Shown piece by piece: positions 17,037 through 25,046 of a DNA stretch of 64,000 nt (position 1 is the first letter of the stretch; the number at the start of each line of letters is the position of its first letter). This DNA is from Bacillus sp. EB600 (GTDB taxonomy: Bacteria; Bacillota; Bacilli; Bacillales; Cytobacillaceae). Both the position numbers and the translations under genes were made by a program. The stretch lies in the NCBI RefSeq assembly GCF_024494385.1, contig NZ_JAEVLT010000025.1:1-64000 (forward strand), given 5' to 3'. The notes under the pieces are model-generated. The model saw nothing but the letters and a program-made list of their open reading frames with translations, did no database searches and was not told the DNA's origin.

Positions 17037-17597
17037 CTAAAACAGTTTCGTGACTCCCTGCAAAATACCTGGAAGATTCACTCTTACGTTTGTTTCACCC
17101 TCTAGATAAGGCCTGCTTGTTACCCATTTTCCATTATCAAGGTTAAATTGCTTTTGCTTTGCTTCTATTTCTTCATCTGTTAGCCACTGTAATGTATTAG
17201 ACGGACAAACGCTCGCACACATCGGCGGTATTCCATCCTTTGAACGGTCAATACAAAGGTCACATTTGTACATTAAATTTTGCTCAGTATCGAATTTCGG
17301 TATCCCGTACGGGCAAGCAATTGTACAGTTTTGGCAGCCAATACATTTCTCTACAAGTGCCGAAAGCACAGCACCCGTTTCATGGATTTGAATCGCTTGG
17401 GCCGGACAGCTTCGTGCACATGCCGGGTTCACACAATGAAGACACATTAGAGGCATTGTCTGCCGGTTAACGAGCGGGTTAACGTCGTAAACATAGTTGC
17501 GATTACGCTGTTCGTGTCCGCCGCATTGCGTGCAGGCAGCTAAACAGGAACGGCAACCGATACAGTTTTCAAGTTCTAAATAAAGCCTCTTCTTCAT
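17037..17597 (-). CDS. Four-cluster ferredoxin subunit (DmsB/NrfC-like)
   Basis: The 186-residue protein has four Cys clusters: CIGCRSCLAACTQC, CLHCVNPACARSC, CIGCQNCTIACPYG and CDLCIDRSKDGIPPMCASVCP. That matches the electron-transfer subunit of molybdopterin oxidoreductases. No signal peptide is present. Its ATG touches the stop of the catalytic-subunit gene (TAAATG), so translation is coupled. It probably relays electrons between the membrane or Rieske subunit and the 4Fe-4S centre of the molybdoenzyme. Confidence 0.92.
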   Translation of the reverse strand: MKKRLYLELENCIGCRSCLAACTQCGGHEQRNRNYVYDVNPLVNRQTMPLMCLHCVNPACARSCPAQAIQIHETGAVLSALVEKCIGCQNCTIACPYGIPKFDTEQNLMYKCDLCIDRSKDGIPPMCASVCPSNTLQWLTDEEIEAKQKQFNLDNGKWVTSRPYLEGETNVRVNLPGILQGVTKLF

Positions 17598-19766
17598 TTA
17601 TTGCACCTTCTTTAAATCTAATTTTTCAATTTGTGCTGCACACGCTTTAAATTCTGGCATCTTTGAGATTGGATCAAGCGCCGGATTTGTTAGTAGATTA
17701 ATAGATTGTTCATGACCCCAATGGTATGGAACAAATACTGTATCTTTCCTAATAGCTTCGGTAATTTTCACTTTATATACTGCCTCTCCCCTGCGGGTAT
17801 ACAATCGAACCCGTTCCTCATGTTCGATTCCGTATTTTGCTGCCGTTTCTGGGTGAACTTCTACATATGGTTCTGGACACATATCACGTAAAAATTGAAT
17901 TCTTCTCGTCTGATTTCCTGATAAATAATGGAATACCACACGACCTGAAGTTAAGCGAAGCGGATACGTGTCATCCGGCTCTTCAGCAGGCGGACGGTAT
18001 GGAAGGGCACAGATTTTCGCCTTTCCGTCTGGGTGGTAGAACTTTTTATCTAAAAACATATGTGGTGTACCTGGATCATTTTCATCTTTGCAAGGCCAGA
18101 ATACGCCATCTTGTTTGTCAATCTTATCCCACGTTGCCCCGTAATAATCGGCATACCCGCCTTTGGAGGCTAAGCGGAATTCATCAGCAACATCTCTTGC
18201 AGTTTTTAAATGAGAGAAATATTTTCCTCTGCCCAGCTTTTCTGCAAGTTCCACCTGGATTTGCCAATCTGGCTTGGATTCACCAAGCGGCTCTTGCGCT
18301 TTATTAATCTTAATGATTCGACCCTCAAGGTTTGTAACTGTTCCTTCATCCTCTGACCAAGTGACGGTTGGCAGAATGACATCAGCAAATTCTGCTGATT
18401 CAGATAGATAGAAATCTGCACAGACCATAAAATCTAAGCCTTTCATAGCCTTACGGACCAAGTTTAAATTCGGAGCCGAAACAGCAGGGTTTGAACAGAG
18501 TAAATAAAATCCTCGGATTGTCTTTTCCTCCATTAGCCCAAACATTTCATAGGCAGACACACCCGGCAAAGGCATTTCTTCCGGAGTAATTCCCCACACT
18601 TCGCATACTTCTTCCACATGCTTTGGATTGGTTAGTTTGCGGTAACCTGGAAGCAGATCTGCTTTCTGGCCATGTTCACGGCCGCCTTGACCATTCCCTT
18701 GTCCTGTAAATGTAGCAACACCTGCTTTAGGGCGTCCGATTTTACCTGTTACCAATGCCATATTGGTATAAGCAGAAACATTATCCACACCTTTTTGCTG
18801 CTGCTCGATTCCACGGGCAAACATAACAATCGCGTTTGGCGCCTTTCCGTAGATTTCAGCAGCACGGATTATTTTTTCTTTCGCTACACCAGTGATCTCA
18901 CTTGTATACTCTGGAGTGAATTGTTTAACAAGCTCTTTTGTTTCTTCAAAGCCATTTGTATGGTTGTTAACGAAATCCTCATCCACATATCCATTTTGGA
19001 TTAACAGATTTAAAATCCCGTTTGCAAGTGCTAAGTCTGTTCCTGGCCTTAAATCTAAGTGAACATCTGCTCTCCGGGCAATTGGCGTTTCACGAGGGTC
19101 AGCAACGATTAAGTATCCGCCTCTTTCTTGAACATTCCAGATTCGAAACATTGATGTTGGATGACATTCTGCCGTATTGCTTCCGGCAATAAATAAACAA
19201 TCCGTCTCATGGAGATCTGTCCAAGGTAAAGTAGACCCACGGTCAACACCAAATGAACGAAGGAACCCCCCTGCTGCACTAGACATACAAAAACGTCCAT
19301 TATAGTCGATGTAGCGAGTCCGAAGCCCCACCCTTGCAAATTTTCCTGTTAAGTAACATTTCTCATTGGTCATCGAAACACCGCTGTAAACAGCCAATGT
19401 ATCTTTCCCATATTTACTTTGCAGCTCGGTAAACCTTGCAGCAATCAAATCATAGGCTTCCTCCCATGTTGCTTCACGGAATCCTTCTTTTGTCCCTTTT
19501 AACGAAGCATCATCACGGATCAACGGTCTGAGAATTCGATCAGGGTGGTTTGTTTGCTGATAAGCGGTTACGCCTTTGGGACACATTTTTCCCACGTTAA
19601 CCGGCCAATCATAACGAGGTTCAACGCCAACAATTTTATTTGTTACCGTATTCACCCTTAAGTTCATCCCGCATTGCATCCCGCAATAGGCACAATGTGT
19701 TTTAATGAGGGTCTCATTCGGATGTCTTACATTTTCAATTTCCTTAAAAAACTTATCCCTTGGCAT
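17598..19766 (-). CDS. Molybdopterin oxidoreductase, nitrate-reductase-like catalytic subunit
   Basis: The 722-residue protein is in the Nas/Nap branch of the DMSO reductase family. An N-terminal 4Fe-4S motif (CAYCGMQCGMNL, then MCPKG) is followed by NGRFCMSSAAGG, where Cys is the likely molybdenum ligand, as in NasA/NapA and unlike the Cys/Sec-His of formate dehydrogenases. TGQGNGQGGREHGQKADLLP is also Nas-like. No Tat signal is seen, so the active site is predicted in the cytosol, although the Rieske partner is exported. ATG 19766 follows AAGGAGG. Nitrate is the best substrate guess; a different oxyanion is possible. Confidence 0.88.
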   Translation of the reverse strand: MPRDKFFKEIENVRHPNETLIKTHCAYCGMQCGMNLRVNTVTNKIVGVEPRYDWPVNVGKMCPKGVTAYQQTNHPDRILRPLIRDDASLKGTKEGFREATWEEAYDLIAARFTELQSKYGKDTLAVYSGVSMTNEKCYLTGKFARVGLRTRYIDYNGRFCMSSAAGGFLRSFGVDRGSTLPWTDLHETDCLFIAGSNTAECHPTSMFRIWNVQERGGYLIVADPRETPIARRADVHLDLRPGTDLALANGILNLLIQNGYVDEDFVNNHTNGFEETKELVKQFTPEYTSEITGVAKEKIIRAAEIYGKAPNAIVMFARGIEQQQKGVDNVSAYTNMALVTGKIGRPKAGVATFTGQGNGQGGREHGQKADLLPGYRKLTNPKHVEEVCEVWGITPEEMPLPGVSAYEMFGLMEEKTIRGFYLLCSNPAVSAPNLNLVRKAMKGLDFMVCADFYLSESAEFADVILPTVTWSEDEGTVTNLEGRIIKINKAQEPLGESKPDWQIQVELAEKLGRGKYFSHLKTARDVADEFRLASKGGYADYYGATWDKIDKQDGVFWPCKDENDPGTPHMFLDKKFYHPDGKAKICALPYRPPAEEPDDTYPLRLTSGRVVFHYLSGNQTRRIQFLRDMCPEPYVEVHPETAAKYGIEHEERVRLYTRRGEAVYKVKITEAIRKDTVFVPYHWGHEQSINLLTNPALDPISKMPEFKACAAQIEKLDLKKVQ

Positions 19767-20844
19767 TCTGGTTGGCCTCCTTGAACTTTATCTCGTGAGT
19801 GGGAATTCCTGAGAATCTTGAAATACGATATTTTCGTCGGCATGGAAGACATAATTCCGCAAGCTGAAAGCCTTCCTTCATTTTAAATCCGATATCATTG
19901 ACACCTAATACATGAATGACATCATTTGATTGTTCCACCGAAACAAAATGATCGCCGCAAACCTTGCACTCTTTCATTTTTTGTTCACCATAGTGCTCAC
20001 GATAGTTTCTTGCCAACACACTCATCGGCCGAAAAGGAATATGAGCGAGTTTTCCAAATGGAAGATAAATCAATGTAACAATTACTGCAAACTGATGAAT
20101 CAGTGACATAATTGGCTGTCCATAACCATGCATAACAATGTTCATAAACGTTAATAAGAGTCCTGTAATCGAAATAAATAACAATAAATATAATGGTAGG
20201 AAATCATACATAAATTTTTGTTCCGCTCTTGCCTGGAAATTTTTCAAGCGGCGGTATAAGGCCATGCAGACCCCTGCAGTTACCATGATCGCTGCAATAT
20301 TCAAGGCATTATAGGAGAAAAAAGCGACAATCCCCTCCGCTGGCATCTTCATTACATTCATTCCAAATAACACAACGGTATAATAGCCATTATCATCCAT
20401 CGTAAAATACATCCAGCTAAACACGAGCGGAAACGTAACAAAGCAAGCTAAAATGCAGCCCCAGCCAATTAAAATATGTTGGACCCAGCGATAAACTCCC
20501 CTGTTTCGAATGAAGTTGTATATCGCTAAATGATTGATTGATGTTTTAACCGTATTTTTTCGAAACAGCAGCTTTAATCCCTTTTTAATAATGATTTTAG
20601 TTGGCGGCCTTTCCCCCCATGCGATAAATCGATAAAAGAATCCACCGATAAAGACAATAGTTCCCACCATATATCCATATAGGTTCAAGTCAATATGCGT
20701 AAACATTCTTGTACCTATAAACGTTAAAATGGCAAGACCGACAACAGCTAAAAACATTGATTTTGCAAAATGGGAAGCAAACGCATTATTGATCGAATGT
20801 TCCTGTTTTTGATTGGTTGTTGTATGAACACTATGTACCTGCAT
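19753..20844 (-). CDS. Membrane subunit with NarI-like helices and a Cys-rich tail
   Basis: The 363-residue protein has about six membrane helices with several helix His residues (HILIGWG, HQFAVIVTLIY), consistent with haem b and quinol oxidation. A cytosolic C-terminal tail has two CxxC pairs (CKVCGDHF and CLPCRRKYR) that could form a zinc ribbon or iron site. ATG 20844 follows AGGAGGG with 8-nt spacing. It is the first gene of the operon and overlaps the catalytic subunit by 14 bp. I infer that it is the quinol-oxidising anchor; the Cys tail is unlike standard NarI. Confidence 0.7.
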   Translation of the reverse strand: MQVHSVHTTTNQKQEHSINNAFASHFAKSMFLAVVGLAILTFIGTRMFTHIDLNLYGYMVGTIVFIGGFFYRFIAWGERPPTKIIIKKGLKLLFRKNTVKTSINHLAIYNFIRNRGVYRWVQHILIGWGCILACFVTFPLVFSWMYFTMDDNGYYTVVLFGMNVMKMPAEGIVAFFSYNALNIAAIMVTAGVCMALYRRLKNFQARAEQKFMYDFLPLYLLLFISITGLLLTFMNIVMHGYGQPIMSLIHQFAVIVTLIYLPFGKLAHIPFRPMSVLARNYREHYGEQKMKECKVCGDHFVSVEQSNDVIHVLGVNDIGFKMKEGFQLAELCLPCRRKYRISRFSGIPTHEIKFKEANQNAKG

Positions 20845-20858
20845 CAAAGTTCCCTCCT

Positions 20859-20913
20859 AAAAAAATAACACTACCGTTCTTCTTATTTCATTCTAAGAAA
20901 ACGGTAGTGTTAT
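20859..20913 (-). terminator. Terminator-like hairpin whose T-run abuts the ribosome binding site
   Basis: ATAACACTACCGTT (20865-20878) and AACGGTAGTGTTAT (20900-20913) are perfect 14-bp arms, with TTCTT/AAGAA extending the pairing inward. On the minus strand the hairpin ends in TTTTTTT directly before AGGAGG of the membrane-subunit gene. It would stop transcripts from the upstream protease gene or act as an attenuator. A TAGAAT within its loop may be the operon's own -10. Confidence 0.75.
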
Positions 20914-20917
20914 CAGT

Positions 20918-20956
20918 ATCGGGGAAATCCCCGATCATGTGCGGAAAATCCCCCTA
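20918..20956 (-). promoter_or_regulatory. Tandem GGGG-N4-CCCC type sites upstream of the reductase operon
   Basis: ATCGGGGAAATCCCCGAT (20918-20935) is a near-perfect palindrome, and a weaker copy with AAATCCCC lies exactly 21 bp further upstream (ending 20953). The GGG-N4-CCC core resembles the staphylococcal NreC site TAGGG-N4-CCCTA. If TAGAAT at 20895-20890 is the -10, the sites centre near -43 and -64, suitable for activation by the LuxR-type regulator of this locus. Confidence 0.5.
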
Positions 20957-20996
20957 TATATAGCGATTTAGACATACTTTTGTCACAAACACCGAT

Positions 20997-22184
20997 TTAG
21001 GCCGCTTGCCTGTATTTTTTTGTCCAAGAATAAACGAGCAGAACAAAACCAAGAAGGATCTGAATGACAAAAACGGCTGCGTCCCAAAAAGATAAACTAG
21101 TTATAGGATTTCGAAATTCGGGAAGAATTTTATGAAATGCATAGAGCAGTTGTGGAATATAAAAGCCGATGTAAAGAGCAATGGTCAAAACAACACCCAC
21201 GATATAGAAAATAGAATACCAAAGGACTGTTTTTCTTTCGCTGTCAAAGACTACGTCTCCAGCTGCGGGAGTCTTATGCAGCAGCTTAAAGCGGTTCCTA
21301 AGAAGCTGTTGGGCGTTTTCCATCAAATTATAACAACCAGTACTATTTTCAAAAACATAATATAAATCTGTTTTCATATAGACACATAGCTGGTAAACGA
21401 CGCGAATAAACGTATTTAAAACCATAACTTGTAAAATTCTATGTAAAATCGGAGAGCTGCTTGGAATAGCCAATTGACTAATTAAAGCAAGAAAAAGAAT
21501 GACAGTATCAAAGCATAGCCCTGCACTATATAAAACATTTCGGTCTTTCGCAGGCAACTTCCATGCGGATGACATATCCGTTTCCAGAACAACCAGAAAT
21601 AAGCGGTGGCCAACCTCCAGTTTTGTAGGAAGACCATAGGCCCTAACGGCTAAAACATGTCCAAATTCATGGATTATAACTAAGACAAAAGTCAAAACCA
21701 GCCATGCTGGTATATTCAGTACCATCAGATCAAAGATAAACATGTCTCTATATTGTGGGAATAAATTGTGGTGGAAAATAAGAAGACTAAGATTAGCAAT
21801 AAATAAAACTAGATAAAGAATGATAGCTAACTTATTAAAGAAAAACCGACCTGCTTTTGATGAGATCCATAAAAAACCTGATGGCTGCTGCCTTTTTTGT
21901 TTGGATTCCATCCTAACCCCATCAATTACTTCAATCAACTCAAGCTCTAACAGTTGTTCGGCAAAATTGAGAAGATCTACTTCCTCCTCTGGGTATTTTT
22001 GTTTAAGTTGAGATTCAATTTCCGCTAACATAGCCCCAGTTTGAATCATTTTAATGGCATCAATACACACCTCAGTCATTTCGTAAAACTCACCCGAAGC
22101 CATATCCTCAACAATAAAATGCTTCTGATCCTTGTGTATTTTAAGCGGGACCAGCTTAATTTGTGTAGTCATGGCGAGCTTCAT
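20997..22184 (-). CDS. PqqD-domain / M50 site-2 protease fusion
   Basis: The 395-residue protein has an N-terminal PqqD-like domain (about 10-90), which in other systems binds ribosomal-peptide precursors. A polytopic M50 metalloprotease follows, with the zinc motif HEFGHVLAVRAYG near residue 170 and about seven membrane helices. This layout is like peptide-maturation proteases such as YydH. ATG 22184 follows AAAGGGTG. The gene lies 63 bp after a 21-residue CWWC peptide gene with a hairpin between them, so that peptide is the obvious candidate substrate. No radical-SAM enzyme is adjacent. Confidence 0.82.
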   Translation of the reverse strand: MKLAMTTQIKLVPLKIHKDQKHFIVEDMASGEFYEMTEVCIDAIKMIQTGAMLAEIESQLKQKYPEEEVDLLNFAEQLLELELIEVIDGVRMESKQKRQQPSGFLWISSKAGRFFFNKLAIILYLVLFIANLSLLIFHHNLFPQYRDMFIFDLMVLNIPAWLVLTFVLVIIHEFGHVLAVRAYGLPTKLEVGHRLFLVVLETDMSSAWKLPAKDRNVLYSAGLCFDTVILFLALISQLAIPSSSPILHRILQVMVLNTFIRVVYQLCVYMKTDLYYVFENSTGCYNLMENAQQLLRNRFKLLHKTPAAGDVVFDSERKTVLWYSIFYIVGVVLTIALYIGFYIPQLLYAFHKILPEFRNPITSLSFWDAAVFVIQILLGFVLLVYSWTKKYRQAA

Positions 22185-22206
22185 ATGAACACCCTTTTTT
22201 TAAATA

Positions 22207-22232
22207 AAATAAGGATGCACATGAAGCATCCC
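22207..22232 (-). terminator. Weak terminator between the peptide and protease genes
   Basis: GGATGC and GCATCC (22226-22231 and 22213-22218 on the plus strand) form a 6-bp stem with a 7-nt loop, followed on the minus strand by TTATTTTATTT. A leaky terminator here would give more peptide than protease transcript, as is common for ribosomal-peptide precursors. Confidence 0.55.
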
Positions 22233-22247
22233 ATTCAAAAAACTATA

Positions 22248-22313
22248 TTATATATTAAAAAATAGACACCACCAGCAAGTTGTCTTCACTTTCTCTAACT
22301 TCCGGATTTTCAT
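22248..22313 (-). CDS. 21-residue Cys-containing peptide gene (candidate precursor)
   Basis: This tiny frame encodes a basic N-terminal half (MKIRKLEKVK) and a hydrophobic Cys-rich C-terminus (CWWCLFF then NI). It starts in a TAATG overlap with the HD-GYP gene, behind a GGGGGGTG ribosome binding site with 5-nt spacing. A leaky terminator and then a PqqD-M50 protease gene follow. The basic leader plus Cys/Trp core resembles precursors of modified or cyclised signalling peptides. It is too short for routine gene calling and resembles no family I know. The start signals are strong; the function is inferred. Confidence 0.6.
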   Translation of the reverse strand: MKIRKLEKVKTTCWWCLFFNI

Positions 22314-23494
22314 TATTTCACCCCCCTAATGACAAATTCATTTGACCAGGGATACTTTTTATGAAATTCGACCCATGTAGGAAAAACCGTTTTAAATATT
22401 TCTACAAGGGCAGGGTCAAACTGAGATCCTTTTCCATCAATGATCCTTTTATATGCCTCTTCAACAGGTAACGCTGCACGATAAGACCTGGAAGAAGTCA
22501 TAGCGTCATACGCGTCTGCGATCGCTGTGATTCTCGCTAGATATGGTATTTCTTCCCCTATTAATCTTTGAGGATATCCATTTCCATCCCATCTCTCATG
22601 GTGGGATAGGATTACACAGATATTGGTTTTTAAACCATCAATATTTTTTATTGCCTCAGCCCCCACACTAGGATGCTGCTTAATAATATTAAATTCCTCT
22701 TCCGTCAATTTTGAAGGTTTCATTAATATATGGTCAGGAATGTTGATTTTTCCAATGTCGTGTAATAAACAAGCATAGTTAAATTCCTTCAGTTCTTCAT
22801 TTGAATACTTTCCAATTTGTTTTGCAAGGGATAAAGCATAACATGCAACCCTTTCGCTATGACCTCTTGTATATGGGTCCTTTAATTCAAGTGTGGCAAT
22901 GACCCCTTTTACAATTCCCTCTAATTGTTTATCATAGGAAGATTTTATTGAATTTACATACCCTTTGATACGAATTAACAATATAAAAGCCATAATTGAA
23001 AAGACAAGAAACAAAATAATTGGTAATATTACAATCGATGTTTTGATAATAATTCCTTCTAATAAGTACTTAAAGCAAATTCCTAAACAAACGGTCCAAA
23101 AGTAACGGGAGTTAACAAACAATGGAGCAAACAAAATTAAAAATACTTCTAAGATATTACCAATTTTATATTGATTTGGATAACTATGATAAGTAAGTAC
23201 ATCAACAATAATGGTTATAAATATATAACTAATAATATAAATATATTTAACCATATTCTGTTTTTTACATTTAAATAGATATTTTGTTATAGGAATTAAA
23301 GCTACAATCACAATATATGTGAGGTAGAAGAATACGCTAGGAAATCCTGCTTTTTTATTGGAAAGTAATATAGGTACAATAAAGTAATAGAAGAAATCAT
23401 AAGATAGTAAAATAATGTAGAATAGACTTAAAAACCATTTGATTGTCAGCTGTTCTTCATTTATTAATACTGTACCCTCCACAGTTTTTTTCAT
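22313..23494 (-). CDS. Six-helix membrane HD-GYP phosphodiesterase
   Basis: The 393-residue protein has about six N-terminal membrane helices (15-190), a short linker, and a canonical HD-GYP domain: HSERVACYAL, LLHDIGKINIP, HHERWDGNGYP, ADAYDAMTSSRSYR. The domain degrades cyclic di-GMP. Its membrane part is clearly paralogous to that of the upstream histidine kinase (shared YDFF/YDLF, EVFLILFAPLFVN / EIFLVLFSPLFIN and the following FW/FF helix). The two outputs therefore probably read the same signal. GTGGGG precedes ATG 23494. The 3' end overlaps the CWWC peptide gene. Confidence 0.88.
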   Translation of the reverse strand: MKKTVEGTVLINEEQLTIKWFLSLFYIILLSYDFFYYFIVPILLSNKKAGFPSVFFYLTYIVIVALIPITKYLFKCKKQNMVKYIYIISYIFITIIVDVLTYHSYPNQYKIGNILEVFLILFAPLFVNSRYFWTVCLGICFKYLLEGIIIKTSIVILPIILFLVFSIMAFILLIRIKGYVNSIKSSYDKQLEGIVKGVIATLELKDPYTRGHSERVACYALSLAKQIGKYSNEELKEFNYACLLHDIGKINIPDHILMKPSKLTEEEFNIIKQHPSVGAEAIKNIDGLKTNICVILSHHERWDGNGYPQRLIGEEIPYLARITAIADAYDAMTSSRSYRAALPVEEAYKRIIDGKGSQFDPALVEIFKTVFPTWVEFHKKYPWSNEFVIRGVK

Positions 23495-23650
23495 TAATAA
23501 TACCCCACACTAATAAGTTTTCGAATTTTCAAGACCCTGCCCTGTAACCACTTAGAATTTACTTAAAAAGACCTATTTTATACAAATTATAAATCATTTA
23601 TCTACCTATTAGAAACAGAATTACTTTGTATAAATTGTTAATTATTCTCT

Positions 23651-24886
23651 TTACTTTTGAGAGATTGGTAAAATTACATTAACTTTTGTTCCTACCCCCA
23701 CGCTGCTCTCAATCCTAAATTGTCCATTGTGATCACTAATAATTTGATTTGTAACCATTAAGCCCAAACCATTGCCATCCTTTTTCGTTGTATAAAATGG
23801 TTCACCTAGATTAAGAATATGTTCGTCTTCAATTCCACAGCCTTCATCTTGAACAGATGTTAACATCCTTTTTCCTTCCAAGACCTTGATATTAATTCTT
23901 ATTTTTCCACCATCAGGCATTGCTTCAATTGCATTTTTTATTAGATTAATAAACACTTGTTTTAATTGTTTATCATCGCAGTCAATAGGAGGAAGCGGTC
24001 CTTCCATAATTGTTTCAATAATTATTTGTTGCCTTTCAGCCTGCTGCTGGGTAATTGATAAGGTGTAGGCGATGATCTCTTCAATATTTACCTTTGTAAA
24101 TTGGACTGATTTTGGTTTTCCAAGATACATTAAATCATTTGCTATTGAATTTATTCGATCTATTTCTTGAATCATAATCGGGTAAAAATCATTTGTATTT
24201 GGATACCTTTCCTGCTGCAGTTGAGTAAATCCTTTTAATGATGCAAGCGGGTTGCGGATTTCATGGCCAATCGCAGCAGCCATTTGGCCAATTACAGCCA
24301 GCTTTTCTTTTTGGCGGAGTTCTTCATGGACAGAAGTTATTGCTTTAATATAGGAAATAAATCGGACTAATAGAACAAATGCAATTGCAGATATAATAAT
24401 TACTAACAAAATAGCAACAAGAACCCTTGTGTCCTTTAGGATAAGCCCAAGCAATCCGTATTTAACAATTGTACCTAATGAGACAAGAAAAAAATATTTT
24501 TTATTAATAAATAGGGGTGAGAACAGTACCAAAAAAATTTCGACTAAACTTCCGTTAGCGAACGGCTTGTTACTCCCCCAGTAAATCAATACAGAATTTA
24601 AAAAATCAAAAAGTGTATAGCCGAAAAAAAATATATATTTGACTAGATATGGATTACCTCTTTTTAAAAAATATATACCAATAGGTGTGATCAAAAAAAT
24701 AAGCAAATAAAACCAATAACCAAGTCCTCCTTGAGGTATACCTGCTTCTCTGTTAAGAGATTTCGGAAAAATAAAATAACTAAATAAATCATAAGTAATA
24801 AAAACGATATTAAACAGCCAAAAAAATAACTTAACGGCTTTTTTCTCTTCTAAGACCAACTTTGTAATTCTAATCTCTTCTTTCAT
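23651..24886 (-). CDS. Six-helix membrane histidine kinase (sporulation-kinase type)
   Basis: The 411-residue protein has about six N-terminal membrane helices, then HisKA with the phospho-acceptor in IGHEIRNPLASLKGFTQ and an ATPase domain (NLIKNAIEAMPDG, DEGCGIEDE, GNGLGLMV). The catalytic core resembles Bacillus kinases that feed the Spo0A phosphorelay, and no response regulator is adjacent, which agrees with that. Its membrane sensor matches that of the HD-GYP protein downstream. The ribosome binding site is weak (GGGCG about 12 nt before ATG 24886), so the start is less certain. It is the first gene of the putative peptide-signalling unit. Confidence 0.85.
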   Translation of the reverse strand: MKEEIRITKLVLEEKKAVKLFFWLFNIVFITYDLFSYFIFPKSLNREAGIPQGGLGYWFYLLIFLITPIGIYFLKRGNPYLVKYIFFFGYTLFDFLNSVLIYWGSNKPFANGSLVEIFLVLFSPLFINKKYFFLVSLGTIVKYGLLGLILKDTRVLVAILLVIIISAIAFVLLVRFISYIKAITSVHEELRQKEKLAVIGQMAAAIGHEIRNPLASLKGFTQLQQERYPNTNDFYPIMIQEIDRINSIANDLMYLGKPKSVQFTKVNIEEIIAYTLSITQQQAERQQIIIETIMEGPLPPIDCDDKQLKQVFINLIKNAIEAMPDGGKIRINIKVLEGKRMLTSVQDEGCGIEDEHILNLGEPFYTTKKDGNGLGLMVTNQIISDHNGQFRIESSVGVGTKVNVILPISQK

Positions 24887-24999
24887 TAAAATAAACGCCC
24901 TGTCATAAATTTTTAGTTTCCCCTATATTCTATCATCATTATTAAAGTGGGTTTACAAAAAATATGAAAAATCCATGATACATTCGACAATTTTCGCAT

Positions 25000-25041
25000 A
25001 AAAAAAGGAAACCTACCAATATCAGTAAGTTTCCTTTTAAC
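25000..25041 (-). terminator. Terminator of the first cstA gene
   Basis: AAAAGGAAAC and GTTTCCTTTT pair around a short loop, with TTTTTTT following on the minus strand, just past the cstA stop at 25047. Confidence 0.8.
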
Positions 25042-25046
25042 TTGTA

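Noticed and set aside
17598..19766. Formate dehydrogenase
   Set aside because: The Mo-ligand region reads RFCMSSA, typical of nitrate reductases, and lacks the Cys/Sec-His pair of formate dehydrogenases.
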